From: Diplonema papillatum
Lineage: Eukaryota > Euglenozoa > Diplonemea > Diplonemida > Diplonemidae
NCBI GenBank assembly: GCA_030068145.1
Contig: JAPJBO010000182.1
Location: 1-64,000, forward strand
Direction: 5' to 3'
DNA: 64,000 bases
This document shows, piece by piece, positions 43,250-53,597 of the stretch (its first letter is position 1; the number at the start of each line of letters is the position of its first letter). The translations under genes and the position numbers were made by a program. The notes under the pieces are model-generated. The model saw only the letters and a list, made by a program, of their open reading frames with translations, was not told the origin of the DNA and did no database searches.

Positions 43250-44509
43250 CGGAAGCAGTGAGGGTGGTTGCTTGAGCAATAGTTGTTTGCATAGCGCCGC
43301 GCGCAGATGACCTTCTTCCACGGTGTGCACAGCCCGCACACCTCCCCCTTGGGACAGTGACCAATATTCTAATCGTTGACGTGCGTCCCGTGCTGCGATT
43401 AGCTCGAGTCCCAATGCCGCTGCGTAAACGGATAATTAGAAACGAACCAGCTGTCGATGTGGTTTGCCGCATTTGAGCAACAGCTGTTTGCATTGCGCCA
43501 CAGGGGTAGCTTTCTTCCACGGTGGATACAACGTGGACACCTCCCCCCTCGGGACAGTGACCAATATTCTACTCCTTGCTGCTGCGTAAAAGGATAATTA
43601 GAAACGAACCAACTGTCGATGGTCTTTGTGTGGTTTGCCGCATTTGAGCAACAGTTGTTTGCATTGCGCCACAGGGGGGTAGCTTTCTTCCCACGGTGGA
43701 TACAACGTGGACACCTCCCTCCTCGGGACAGTGACCAATATTCTACTCCTTGCTGCTGCGTAAAAGGATAATTAGAAATGAACCAACTGTCGATGGTCTT
43801 TGTGGTTTGCCGCATTTGAGCAACAGTTTTTTGCATTGCGCCACAGGGGTAGCTTTCTTCCACGGTGAAAACAACCCTGCGCATCTCCCCGTTGGGACGT
43901 GGCCAATATTCTCCTTCTTGGTGTGCGTCCCATGCTGCGATTAGCTCGAGTCCCAATGCCGCTGCGTAAACGGATAATTAGAAACGAACCAGCTGTCGAT
44001 GTGGTTTGCCGCATTTGAGCAACAGTTGTTTGCATTGCGCCCCAGGGGTAGCTTTCTTCCCACGGTGGATACAACGTGGACACCTCCCCCCTCGGGACAG
44101 TGACCAATATTCTACTCCTTGCTGCTGCGTAAAAGGATAATTAGAAACGAACCAACTGTCGATGGTCTTTGTGTGGTTTGCCGCATTTGAGCAACAGTTG
44201 TTTGCATTGCGCCACAGGGGGGTAGCTTTCTTCCCACGGTGGATACAACGTGGACACCTCCCTCCTCGGGACAGTGACCAATATTCTACTCCTTGCTGCT
44301 GCGTAAAAGGATAATTAGAAACGAACCAACTGTCGATGGTCTTTTGTGTGGTTTGCCGCATTTGAGCAACAGTTGTTTGCATTGCGCCACAGGGGGGTAG
44401 CTTTCTTCCACGGTGAAAACAACCCTGCGCATCTCCCCGTTGGGAAGTGGCCAATATTCTCCTTCTTGGTGTGCGTCCCATGCTGCGATTAGCTCGAGTC
44501 CCAGTGCCG
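43250..44509 (-). CDS. Array of seven duplicated exons
   Basis: Seven acceptors on the minus strand (exon starts 43419, 43581, 43755, 43961, 44124, 44298, 44509) share TAATTATCC(T/G)TTTACGCAG; the last reads CTTTTAAGCAG. TTCTAAT upstream would serve as branch site. Types alternate A-B-B-A-B-B-A with ~543-bp spacing of equals. Type A (43419, 43961, 44509) is open: ALGLELIAAWDAHQEGEYWP, RPNGEMRRVVFTVEESYPCG, AMQKTVAQMRQTT. Type B starts QQGVEYWSL and shifts frame in a G-run (six Gs against five in the 43419 exon). The 43419 copy, LEYWSLSQGGGVRAVHTVEE, continues longest and may be the original. No domain recognised. Most B copies look non-functional. Confidence 0.5.
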
Positions 44510-44549
44510 CTGCTTAAAAGGAGGTGTGCACCACACTGCGAACGCTGCA

Positions 44550-45060
44550 CCGTGTTTCGGTCCTTTAAGCCACGGACACATACGGCAAGAAGTGCTTGGA
44601 ATGCGTACCGTCGGTCCTTTAAGCCACGGACACATACGGCAAGAAGTGCTTAGAATGCGTACCGTCGGTCCTTTAAGTCACGGACACATACGGCAAGAAT
44701 GTGCTTGGAATCCGTAACGCGCTGGTCCCATCTGCACCGTGTTTCGTTCCTTTAAGCGGACACATAAGACGGATCAACAACAGGAGAGCCTCAGTGTGAG
44801 TCTGGTTTGTCAGGCGGCTGTCGGAGCTCGTCCCAGCCAGGCCGGAGCACCGGCTGCTACTATAGCACCGGAAAATCCGCCACGGGGGGGAAAGTCTTGC
44901 TTCGAACACTGCCTCTCATGCATAGAGAGGAGGGAAACACCTTGGTTTAATGACTAGGCAGAACACTGCCTCTCATGCATAAAGAGGAGGAGAACCTTAG
45001 TTTAATGATTAGGCAGAACACTGCCTCTCGTGCATCAAGTCTTCTCCGAAGAAGATGTTG
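44550..45060 (+). repeat. Family E tandem pieces, then family D tandem copies
   Basis: GGTCCTTTAAGCCACGGACA with CATACGGCAAGAA repeats three times at 44559-44700 (60-bp period). An E end follows to 44850. D copies at 44885-45060 show AGGCAG-AACA-CTGCCT twice, CTCATGCAT and AGTCTTCTCCGAAG. They lie 130-300 bp beyond the donor of the BTB-like exon. Confidence 0.8.
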
Positions 45061-45192
45061 AATAGAAGAAAGAATGCAAAGAATATGGAAAAGGGAGTGT
45101 ACAGCTCCCAAAGTAGGGGGGCATTTCTGTTTCCAAGGGGCTTCTTTATTTTCCTCTTTTTTTCGGCGTGGCCTGGCAACACCCACAGTATA

Positions 45193-45335
45193 CCTCGGGT
45201 CAATTTTCTAACCATGAACTTTTGGCTCCGAGAGCGGCAATGGAAAGAAACGTCACAAAAATATGTTCCATCCCATATTTCTCGCAGTTTTCTGGGTTCC
45301 CCCAGCGATTGGTACGGACTCGGTGCCGCTGCGGA
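45193..45335 (-). CDS. BTB-like exon
   Basis: After CTCCTTTTCCGCAG (acceptor, 45336) the frame reads APSPYQSLGEPRKLREIWDG, TYFCDVSFHCRSRSQKFMVR, KLTRG and reaches GAG|GTATAC. The core CDVSFHC-(x)n-F-x-V-x-K-L resembles the first strand pair of BTB/POZ domains (D-V-x-F-x-V...F-x-A-H-K-x-x-L). BTB domains dimerise and act as adaptors of cullin-3 ligases. A decayed relative sits inside the MITE at 16290-16555. Only ~45 residues are seen, so the domain call is tentative. Confidence 0.4.
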
Positions 45336-45364
45336 AAAGGAGATATCAGAAGCAGTTGCAGCTA

Positions 45365-45895
45365 CTACAAGGGGGGTCTTCTTATTGAACGCTTCCGCCC
45401 GCCACAAAGCCCAGGTATACCTGTGTTTCGTGTGGGCGGCAGAGCATCGTTCCCCTTTGAGCACCTGCTTCATAGGAGTTGCGGAATCTCATACTAAATA
45501 CTCGAGGGGCTGCCTTGTGCTTACTTCGAAGGAGCCTAGAGGGGGAGAAAACAATACAACTACAAAGTGGGTCCTCTTTGTTGAACGCTTAAACCCGCCG
45601 CTATACCCAGGTTTACCTGTGTTTCGTGCGGGCTACAGCACATTTTACCTCCTTTGATCTCGGAATATTGTTTCGAAGTAGTGGGGAAGTCATCGGCATG
45701 CCGATGAGTACCACACTACGTTTGATCTTTCGCAACTTCCTCTGGCAGCCTCCTCAAGCATTTCCTACAAAAGCAGGTGCTCGACGCATGGCCTCACGTC
45801 CGTTCAACACGTGGTTCGGGAGTTTACAGCACTTGGGATTCTTTGTCTGGCAGCTATTGTCGAGCATTTCCTTCCGAGCTGGCGCTTATGTAAAA
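45365..45895 (+). repeat. Two family B copies and the tail of family A
   Basis: A B start at 45375-45475 (GAACGCTTCCGCCCGCCAC). A second B at 45575-45780 (GTTGAACGCTTAAACCCGCC ... CAAAAGCAGGTGC) is split by a MITE at 45661-45720. The A tail at 45785-45895 (GGCCTCACGTCCGTTCAACA ... GCTGGCGCTTATGTAAAA) joins B at the shared junction. Confidence 0.8.
45661..45720 (+). mobile_element. Palindromic MITE inside family B
   Basis: 60 bp with TCATCGGCATGCCGATGA. It is flanked by TTTGATCT at 45653-45660 and 45721-45728, the sequence that occurs once at this place in intact B copies. The same target is used at 51628-51685. Confidence 0.8.
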
Positions 45896-46049
45896 GAAAA
45901 TCATTGATTTCGCCGGGGAGCATTTCCGGAGTTTGGGGCTTGCACTGATAAACGAAGCAACGGACGATCAGCAGCAAATGACCAAAGGTGATGAGAATGA
46001 TAAGGCAGAAGTTTCTTGTTCTTCGCGTGTGTACAGGGTATAAACCTCT

Positions 46050-46130
46050 CTGGGGGGGGGAAACTTAGTTTAATGTTTAGGCAGGACACTGCCTCTCATG
46101 CATGTTTGATTGATGGGGGGGGGGGGGGGG
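46050..46130 (+). repeat. Family D copy and G-run
   Basis: G-run, GAAACTTAGTTTAATGTTTA, stem AGGCAG-GACA-CTGCCT, CATGCATGTTTGATTGATGG, then a G-run of ~20. Confidence 0.75.
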
Positions 46131-46278
46131 GGGGGTTCCTGCATTAGCACTTTTTTGTCGGCTTCGTTTTCTCTTTCATGTGCAACTGTTGTTCCGGAAA
46201 TGTTCCCGTCAGTACAGATGTACTATTAGAGAAAGAATTCCCCCGGCTGGTCTCTCCCCCTCTCGTATTTTCCTTTTT

Positions 46279-46360
46279 TCTAGAGTGCAAGTTCGCTTAG
46301 GGATCCGGGGTTTTATAGTCTCCGGGTGACCATCGTCGTAAAGGTTCCTTTAAGGTGCGG
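46279..46360 (+). repeat. Family C copy
   Basis: AGAGTGCAAGTTCGCTTAGG, GATCCGGGGTTTTATAGTC, TCCGGGTGACCATCGTCG. Same variant as 47055. Confidence 0.8.
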
Positions 46361-46429
46361 GATGTTTGTGTGTATATCTTTGCTGCCGACTATTCGACTT
46401 ATTTTAGCGCGCGCTCTTTCTTCCTGTTC

Positions 46430-46556
46430 AATGGTGCCCCCAATGGTCGGAGGGAGAAAGACAGCGCTGAGTCGGGTTTGCCCGGCAACTCCTCCAGACG
46501 GCGTACTCGCGCTGCGATTGGCGCCAGTCTCAGCCGCCGGTGCGAAAAGGATGTTT
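46430..46556 (-). CDS. Possible exon fragment, function unknown
   Basis: A minus frame with strong third-position G/C reads PAAETGANRSASTPSGGVAG, QTRLSAVFLPPTIGGTIEQ and then GAACAG|GAAG. Splice sites are not convincing. It lies between a family G copy (46556-46715) and a family C copy. Confidence 0.3.
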
Positions 46557-46715
46557 GTGCGTGCCGGTTGATCGGTTTCCCACTTGTATTTACCCTGTGT
46601 ATATTCAGGTAACGGATCCTGATCAACCACCAAAACACGCTGCCTACGTCTTTTTAGCCTGCACAATACATTGAAGGGCAACCCGCAAGATTGTTAGTAC
46701 TAAAAAGAACCGACT
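46556..46715 (+). repeat. Family G copy
   Basis: GTGCGTGCCGGTTGATCGG ... GATCAACCACCAAAACACGC ... GAAGGGCAACCCGCAAGATTG. Very close to 16640-16800. Confidence 0.85.
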
Positions 46716-46861
46716 GCCAATAATAGCTGTGTGCTTGCCACATTTCCAGCGTGGCACCTCTGGACACGGAAAGCAAGGCGGGCGAGACGGTGGGTAAGCG
46801 AGAGCGTGAGCGGTTGTGTGAGGGAGAGAGAAGTCGTGCATCCCCGGTGTATGCTATCGAA

Positions 46862-47190
46862 GTTAAACTTCGCTTGAGATTCCGGGATTTTAGGGTCTCC
46901 GTGTGACCATCGCCAAACGGGTTCTCTCAGAGAAAGAAAAAGGACTATCTGAGTGCGGGTTGTTTCTTTGGTGTCCACGAGTCGGTAAATACCAAGCTTC
47001 TGAGATTAGCCTCTTATTTGACTTATTGTTTCGGAGAAAGAAAGGACTATCTGAGTGCGAGTTCGCTGAGGGATCCGGGGTTTTATAGTCTCCGGGTGAC
47101 CATTGTCGTAAAGGTTCCTTTAAGATGTAGTGTGTTAGTGTGCGTATCGTATTTATCGTTTTTTGTTTGTGCGGTTTAACCTGCATATGT
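46862..47190 (+). repeat. Family C, two successive copies
   Basis: 46862-46960 (GTTAAACTTCGCTTGAGATT, GGGTCTCCGTGTGACCATCG) and 47055-47130 (GCGAGTTCGCTGAGGGATCC, TAGTCTCCGGGTGACCATTG), joined by AAAGGACTATCTGAGTGCG repeated at 46945 and 47041. Confidence 0.8.
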
Positions 47191-47254
47191 TCTGGTTAAA
47201 CCGCCGCCAACGTTCTTTTGAGCTGTAACAAATACTGTCTCCGGGGAAGCAGAG

Positions 47255-47400
47255 AATGGGTTTGTTGAACGCTTACGCCCGCCACTAAACCCAGATTTAC
47301 CTGTGTGTTTCGTGTGGGCTACAGCACATTTACCTCCTTTGACCTATCGCAACTGGCAGTCTCCTCAAGCATTTCCTGCAAAGCAGGTGCTTATACAAAA
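47255..47400 (+). repeat. Family B copy
   Basis: GTTGAACGCTTACGCCCGCC to CAAAGCAGGTGCTTATAC plus A-run; uninterrupted at the site where the MITE sits in other copies (TTTGACCTATCGCAACTGG). Confidence 0.85.
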
Positions 47401-47564
47401 AGAATGAAAAGGTGGACTGCCCCAATATCCCAATCAAAACAAAGTCGTGTCCTTCTATCTCACTTTCAAAAAACAAAGAGGTGCTATAGAAAACTGGAAT
47501 ATATGCGGGCACCAACGTCGAGTCTGAAAGCGGGATACAAATGCAGTATTTGCTTCTGTAAACA

Positions 47565-47800
47565 AGTGCGTAGTTTTGGGTTATTCTTTTGCTTTTCGTT
47601 GTCGACAACATTATTTACTTTCAGCGTCTTTTCATGCCTTTTGGTGACGGCATTTTTGGTTTTCTTTCTTCACCATGGATCTTCTGGACTTTATGGTGCT
47701 ATAGAGTTGTCGTGCTCTCTATGCCGCCCACGAAGCTAAGCTGTGTAAATTTGTTGCATTAGTGTGATTGCCAGGCCTTCGACTACCCTGAGCAACGCAC
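47565..47800 (+). repeat. Family N copy and family M block
   Basis: N at 47568-47720 (TTTCGTTGTCGACAACATT, GACTTTATGGTGCTATAGAG). M at 47743-47800 (GTAAATTTGTTGCATTAGTG, CAGGCCTTCGACTACCCTGA). M is reversed at about 12670-12722. Confidence 0.75.
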
Positions 47801-48640
47801 TAAGCTGGTTGGTGTTATTCAATTCGAAAAGACTTCTGCGGGAGTTGGGTAAGTGTCGTGAAACCATTTTAGGCTTTTCCTCGCATCCAACGGCGGGAAT
47901 AGTTGAGTTGCAGCTCTTGACAAAAATAGATGGAAAAAAGAAGGTGCTTTTATGCTTCGCTTTTTCTCACGAACGGGGGGGGGGGTCGGTCCTGCTTTTG
48001 GCTTTGTAGGTTCTCCCGACTCCCCAATTCGTGGTTAGCATAAACTCAAGTGGTCTAGTCGACTATTCCCTGCAGTATTGGCATACTTTCAACAAAAAAG
48101 AAGTCGTGACACCAACATGGAAACGTAGGATTTCCGCAGAACCTGGGCTACGGGCACCACTAACCTCATAAAATCCTCACTCCTATGCTTGTGTCTGTCA
48201 CTCTCGTCCTCCGCTCCTGCTCTGCTTGCCGCGCGCCGTATAGTTGGAGCAAAAGGTGAAGCCAGAAAGCTGTTAATCTTGCTGCTGACCACATTGAGTG
48301 GTGCCACGGGAACTCCGAAGAAAAATGAAGCAAGTGGGAAGGGAGGGAGGGGAAGCAAGCTACTTTGTTTCTCTGGACGGATTGGGAGCGGCAAACCTGT
48401 CGTTCGGATTATTATTAGTCTTCAAAGAAACAAGCTTCTTTTCCTACCAAAAGAAAACATTCAGGGCGCCTGCCCCCATGCTTGTGCATGCGACTCCTCA
48501 CTCGTCTTCCTTCTACGATCTCGCGAAGTAAACCTCGCAGAGCACAATGTACGGAATGGGTGCTGCCACACAGGCGGAGGCGTTGTAGAGACGGGTATTT
48601 TGCTGCGTGGAGGCTCGTCTGCGGGCTTTGTTGCCAGGGG
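47801..48640. other. Unassigned; long plus frame
   Basis: A plus frame of 190 codons is open from 48189 to 48761 and runs through the family I element. Its start falls in a dispersed block (48173-48290, also at 10468), and the composition is not clearly coding. 48525-48560 (GAAGTAAACCTCGCAGAGCA) recurs at 49659-49690. No gene is called. Confidence 0.35.
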
Positions 48641-48644
48641 GAAC

Positions 48645-48762
48645 ATGTTTCTTGGGTTTGAAGAGCGCGTGGTGCTCGCACCACTGAGGCCAGGTTATTT
48701 AACCGCGGATTTAGTGAAGGATTGTTCAGGAAACGGTCGCGAGCGAAACCCGACCAGGTAAC
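48645..48762 (+). ncRNA. Family I: conserved 117-bp structured element, copy 2
   Basis: Essentially identical to 26325-26441, with loop CTCG in place of CTTG in the GTGGTG/CACCAC hairpin. Flanks differ. See copy 1 for the alternatives. Confidence 0.35.
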
Positions 48763-48796
48763 GACCATTTCACTGTCTTCTTTGTTTTGTGATGCG

Positions 48797-49010
48797 GGGG
48801 GAAAATCTTAGTTTCGTGTTCAGGCGCTACTTGCCTCTCATGTGTTTGATGCTAGCATCAAGTCTTCTTCGCGGAATGCAGAGTCTTATTTTCTGTTATT
48901 TTCTTTCTTTCGTTGTCGACAACTTCTTTTTTCTCCTTCTACTTTCTTTACCATGGTTTTTTGGACTTTCTGGTGCCGTAGAGTAGTTCTTCTTTCTCTA
49001 TGCCGCCCAC
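48797..49010 (+). repeat. Family D copy joined to shortened family N
   Basis: GAAAATCTTAGTTTCGTG, TGATGCTAGCATCAAGTC, then TTTCGTTGTCGACAACTTC and TTGGACTTTCTGGTGCCG. Confidence 0.75.
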
Positions 49011-49242
49011 GTGGGGGGGGGGAGAGGGACACTTTCTTTAACCGCCCTACCTGAGCCCAAATCCTGGACGCGCGGTAAATACGGCGGTTCGGTTCCTTCA
49101 CACATTTGCGCATTTGCGCGCGCCGCCGAAAGAAAAAGAAGGAGATAATCAAGTCCGGTCACAGCGAGTCCAACGAGATAGTCGTGAGGTCAGTGTAGCT
49201 TTTGCGTGCGATCGTGGCCACCAATGCCTCGTGGACCTGTGT

Positions 49243-49500
49243 TGAGGGGGAAAATCTTAGTTTCGTGTTCAGGCGTTACTTGCCTCTAAGTAGAAGGGGG
49301 GGGAGGATTGCAAGAACGTGCTTGGAACGGGTATGTGCTCAACACCGCACTGGTCCCGTCTGCGCCGTGTTTCGGTCCTTTAAGCCACGGACACATAAGG
49401 CGGACCATCATCAGCGCGGAACCTGAGTGTCTGCAGACAGGACTGGGGTGTGAGTCTGGTTTGTCAGGCGGCTGTTCGTAGCTCGTCACAGCCAGGACCA
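49243..49500 (+). repeat. Family D start followed by family E copy
   Basis: D at 49243-49285 lacks the palindrome. E at 49300-49500 starts with a G-run and GATTGCAAGAACGTGCTTGG and is complete. Confidence 0.85.
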
Positions 49501-49798
49501 CCCGTGCTACTAGAGCACAGGCGAATCCGTCACGGGGAGAAGGCCCCTACAACCGTGTCTGAGCAATCAGTTAAAAAACTCAGGGCACTCGCCCTGATTG
49601 TGACTGCGACTCGCTAGGCAGCACTGACTTGTCTTCTTTTTACGGTGGCAATCTGCGAAGTAAACTCCGCAGAGCACAGTGGACATGGGGTTGCCGTGTG
49701 CAGCACCAATGGTTGAAGTACCAAAAGGAAAAGAGTGCGAGGAAGTAATCCTGCGTGCTGAGGGCAGCAAGTCGCGTTACGCGAAGTACCCTACTGGA
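49501..49798. other. Short coding-like stretch, unassigned
   Basis: A plus frame at 49679-49798 reads MGLPCAAPMVEVPKGKECEE, VILRAEGSKSRYAKYPTG before running into the next family E copy. Natural-looking but short; possibly an exon cut by the repeat. Confidence 0.3.
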
Positions 49799-49995
49799 AT
49801 GGGGGGATTGCAAGAACGTGCTTGGAACGGGTATGTGCTCAACACCGCACTGGTCCCGTCTGCGCCGTGTTTCGGTCCTTTAAGCCACGGACACATAAGG
49901 CGGACCATCATCAGCGCAGAACCTGAGTGTCTGCAGACAGGACTGCGGTGTGAGTCTGGTCTAAGTAGAAGGGGGGGGGGGGGGGTCGTCGGATA
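49799..49995 (+). repeat. Family E copy, 3' truncated
   Basis: Near-identical to 49300-49470 up to GACTGCGGTGTGAGTCTGGT. It is then replaced by CTAAGTAGAAGG and a G-run, the same sequence that stands before the E copy at 49300, which suggests a partial tandem or gene-conversion junction. Confidence 0.8.
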
Positions 49996-50400
49996 AGAAG
50001 CCTGGAAAATCATGTACTAAACGGCGGCGTGCCTGGGCTGAATTCTGCCTGCCCTTCACCGTGTGGTGGTTAGGTGTTTGGACCGAATCCTGCCTCCTGC
50101 AGGAATGGAATGGGGAATCAATCATCTTAAGGCAAACCGAAGGACGGCTCTCTCAGACTATCACGATGCACCACGGTCTATCAGGCCATCCCCTGTCTCC
50201 TGGGAGCTGCATAGAAAAACTGTCGCGGTGTATCACGGTCCATCAGTAGGAGATACCGTCTGGCTCCTAATTTATGTAGTTTTTTTAATTTATGAATATT
50301 GGAAAAATTTGAAAGGAAATGATTAACGATTCAGAAATTAAAAATTACATAAAACAAAGGCCTGTAAAACAGAGGCGCGCCACACACTGCACCGTACCGT
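49996..50400. other. No recognised gene; small TM-ending frame
   Basis: Plus frame 50063-50326 (87 codons) ends with a hydrophobic segment (TVWLLIYVVFLIYEYWKN). TATCACGATGCACCACGGTC is repeated imperfectly at 50160 and 50230. AT-rich sequence lies at 50270-50360. Not called. Confidence 0.35.
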
Positions 50401-50404
50401 GGGC

Positions 50405-50715
50405 CTGCGGCGCCGCTAAAAATACTCGACGTAGCTGCTTCGACTCCGAATGAAAGGGGGGAAATATAGAGGTAAGGGGCAAATACAACACAAACACAAT
50501 CTGATTTGTTCTTCGCTTACACCACCGTGTGTTGTTTTCTCACTCAGGACTTTGACCTGTTGTGTTTGTGTGATTTGTCGTGTAGGGGTAGACCCGCATG
50601 ACCTCACGTCCGTTCAACACGTGGTTCGGTAGTTACAGCACTTGGGATCCCTTCTGTTCTTTGTCGGGCAGCATCGTCGAGCATTTCCTTTCAAGCTGGC
50701 GCTTATGTAAAAAGA
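50405..50715 (+). repeat. Family A SINE-like repeat (full length)
   Basis: AATACTCGACGTAGCTGC to GCTGGCGCTTATGTAAAAA; one of the three near-identical full copies. Confidence 0.9.
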
Positions 50716-50739
50716 AACTAATTCATTGATCCACAAAGA

Positions 50740-51250
50740 GTGGTGCCGAGAATATTAATTAGGGATTTATAAATTAGCGGCCGATAAATTATAAACCACG
50801 CATATTATTGGCCTATAAATCAGAGGCTGGACGGTATTTAGTATGGTCGGAAACCCGTAGTCAACGATACTTCTGTAGGCAGACCGCAAGGTTGAACGCT
50901 GACGCCTCAGGACCCCTCCCCACAAACAAACGCGATCAGCATCGGACTGGTGACGCGAGGTAACCGACAGACAGCCGGGTCGCAAGGCATTATCGCCAGA
51001 AAACACAATAAAACGAGAAGGCCCCACCGCCTCGTGGGTTCGCAAACTGCCAATCCGCTCACACCAGTGGCCCCGGCGTTCTTTTGATTGATGCTGTTGA
51101 TGCCGTATTGTTGTGCCCAACGTTTACCAGCGTTTTCTGCAACATTTACCACAATATTGAGTAATCGGAAACGGATACAACTGTGTGAACGTTTACCGCT
51201 TACCGCGATCGCTGTAGGTGGGTCGCCCCGCTTCGCTTGTATCTGACATT
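50740..51250. other. AT-rich patch and unassigned frame
   Basis: 50740-50830 is AT-rich with repeated TATAAATTA/TATAAATCA. Minus frame 51152-50907 (81 codons) holds a hydrophobic run (WGLLVLLCFLAIMP) but no motif and no support from neighbours. Composition differs from the surroundings; origin unclear. Confidence 0.35.
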
Positions 51251-51339
51251 CTGTAGTGCAAATACTCGAGGGACTGTCTTGTGCTCATTTCGAAGGAGGC
51301 TAGAGGGGGAGAAACCCATACAACTACAAAGATTAGAAA

Positions 51340-51560
51340 AGTCGGTATTTTCAGGGATACCAGATGTGCTTTCTAGCGTTATTTTGTAGATTAGAAAAGT
51401 CGGTATTTTCGGGGATTCCAGATGTGCTTTCTTTAGAGTGAATGTTCGTTTGACGATCTGGGGGTTTTCAAAACCTCCGTGGCCTGGTGCCTTTATAAAT
51501 ATCGTATATTGGCATGCATATTTTGTTCGTGCTAGTAAAGTGGGTCTCTTTTAGCACTTT
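51340..51560 (+). repeat. Short tandem block and family C fragment
   Basis: GATTAGAAAAGTCGGTATTT occurs twice (51331, 51390). The C fragment at 51434-51490 reads AGAGTGAATGTTCGTTTGAC. Confidence 0.65.
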
Positions 51561-51589
51561 CGCTTAGGGATCCGGGGGGTTTTGTTGGA

Positions 51590-51755
51590 TTTCGTGTGGG
51601 CTACAGCACATTTACCTCCTTTGATCTTCTGAATATTGTTGCGATAGTGGGGAGTCGTCGGCATGCCGATGAATACCACATTATTTTTGATCTTTCGCAG
51701 CTGCTGGCAGTCTCCTCAAGCACTTCCCACAAAGCAGGTGCTTATACAAACAAAG
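51590..51755 (+). repeat. Family B copy split by the palindromic MITE
   Basis: TTTCGTGTGGGCTACAGCAC ... then the MITE, then TTTGATCTTTCGCAGCTGC ... CACAAAGCAGGTGCTTATAC. Confidence 0.85.
51628..51685 (+). mobile_element. Palindromic MITE inside family B (second case)
   Basis: 58 bp with TCGTCGGCATGCCGATGA, flanked by TTTGATCT at 51620-51627 and 51686-51693. Confidence 0.8.
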
Positions 51756-51759
51756 AACA

Positions 51760-52135
51760 GGCGCAGTGGTTGTTGTTGTACGTGCCGGGGGAAGCTAGCC
51801 TGTTAGGGAGTGCGCATGATCGTTTGGCTAAATCTTCTTCAAAACACTGCCCAGCGTTCTCTTTCGAGCTTTACGATCTTGCGGTGTGATCGGGTGGCCT
51901 TACTTGGGTGCTCGGAGAAGTACTTGGGAAGTACTTGGTAAGTTCACGGGAAGTCCTAAATGCAACGAATCGCCAGAAAATCGCCATTTTACCCTATTGA
52001 CACGGGGTGTACTTGGGAAGCTCATGGGAAGTTAAGTTTTTTTACTGTGGATCACACCACTTGTTTGTGCGTACGCGTGTAACCCCTGTTTTAAGTGACT
52101 TAGCACAGCACGCTGCCATCCGACACATTTTGATA
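51760..52135. other. Unassigned, short ACTTGGGAAG repeats
   Basis: TACTTGGGAAG-type motifs recur at 51915-52030. No gene. Confidence 0.4.
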
Positions 52136-52136
52136 T

Positions 52137-53540
52137 ACACGGTGTACTCCAGCAACTTTTGCTCGAGCTAAGTCCGGCCTCAAGTGCGGGTGTGGCCACA
52201 CCCTATTTCACACACTATTTCAAACACCCTATTTCACACCCTATTTAAAACACCCTATTTCACACACCCTATTTCACACCCTATTTCATACACTATTTCA
52301 CACACCCTATTTCACACCCTATTTCACACGCTATTTCACACCCTATTTCACACCCTATTTTAAACACCCTATTTCACACCCTCTATTTCACACCCTATTT
52401 CAAACACCCTATTGCACACCCTCTTTTTCACACCCTATTTCACACCCTATTTTAAACACCCTATTTCACACCCTCTATTTCACACCCTATTTCAAACACC
52501 CTATTGCACACCCTCTTTTTCACACCCTATTTCACACCCTATTTCACACCCTATTTCACACCCTATTTCACACACTATTTCACACCCTATTTCACACCCT
52601 ATTTCACACCCTATTTCACACCCTATTTCACACCCTATTTCACACCCTATTTCACACCCTATTTCACACCCTATTTCACACCCTATTTCACACCCTATTT
52701 TAAACACCCTATGTCACACCCTCTATTTCACACCCTATTTCAAACACCCTATTGCACACCCTCTTTTTCACACCCTATTTTCACATTCACACCCTATTTC
52801 ACACCCTATTTCACACCCTATTTCACACACTATTTCAAACACCCTATTTCAAACACCCTATTTCACACACCCTATTTCACACCCTATTTCACACGCTATT
52901 TCACACCCTATTTCACACCCTATTTTAAACACCCTATTGCACACCCTCTTTTTCACACCCTATTTCACACCCTATTTCACACCCTATTTCACACCCTATT
53001 TCACACCCTATTTCACACCCTATTTCACACCCTATTTCACACCCTATTTCACACCCTATTTCACACCCTATTTTAAACACCCTATTTCACACCCTCTATT
53101 TCACACCCTATTTCAAACACCCTATTGCACACCCTCTTTTTCACACCCTATTTCACACCCTATTTCACACCCTATTTCACACCCTATTTCACACCCTATT
53201 TCAAACACCCTATTTCACACCCTATTTCACACCCTATTTCAAACACCCTATTTCACACCCTATTTCACACCCTATTTCACACCCTATTTCACACCCTATT
53301 TCACACCCTATTTTAAACACCCTATGTCACACCCTCTATTTCACACCCTATTTCGAACACCCTATTGCACACCCTCTTTTTCACACCCTATTTCACACCC
53401 TATTTCGCACCCTATTTCACACCCTATTTCAAACACCCTATTTCACACACCCTATTTCACACCCTATTTCCGGGTGTGGCACACCCGCTTTTGGAGAGTC
53501 TGATTTCACTCGAGCAAAAGTTGCTGGACTTCACCGTGTA
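52137..53540. repeat. 12-bp satellite between inverted flanks
   Basis: About 105 units of CACACCCTATTT (52197-53470) with variants CAAACACCCTATTT and CACCCTCTTTTT form irregular higher-order blocks. The left flank 52137-52212 (ACACGGTGTACTCCAGCAAC, TTTTGCTCGAG, GCGGGTGTGG) recurs inverted at 53466-53540. Each flank ends in a palindrome (GGGTGTGGCCACACCC; CGGGTGTG-G-CACACCCG). The TPYF/SHPI frames across it are repeat translation. The right part overlaps the possible continuation of cyclase exon 3. Confidence 0.9.
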
Positions 53541-53597
53541 GACAAGCAAGCTTGTTACTATAGGAAACCACAAGCACACCTTGTCTTTCTCCGCAAC

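Noticed and set aside
48189-48761. 190-codon plus ORF as a gene
   Set aside because: It runs through two dispersed repeats and has no steady codon bias; kept only as a note.
49300-49360. Spliced-leader RNA gene (AACGG followed by GTATGT in family E)
   Set aside because: No Sm-site, no tandem array of a fixed length, and copies differ around the presumed donor.
50907-51152. Bacterial or phage gene insertion
   Set aside because: Composition differs slightly, but no recognisable protein, no ribosome-binding site and no neighbours of that kind.
52197-53470. Interstitial telomere repeat
   Set aside because: CACACCCTATTT contains CCCTA but not a known telomere unit (CCCTAA/CCCTAAA); the irregular variants fit a local satellite.
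52412-53503. 363-codon His/Pro/Phe-rich protein
   Set aside because: It is the 12-bp satellite translated (four residues per unit).
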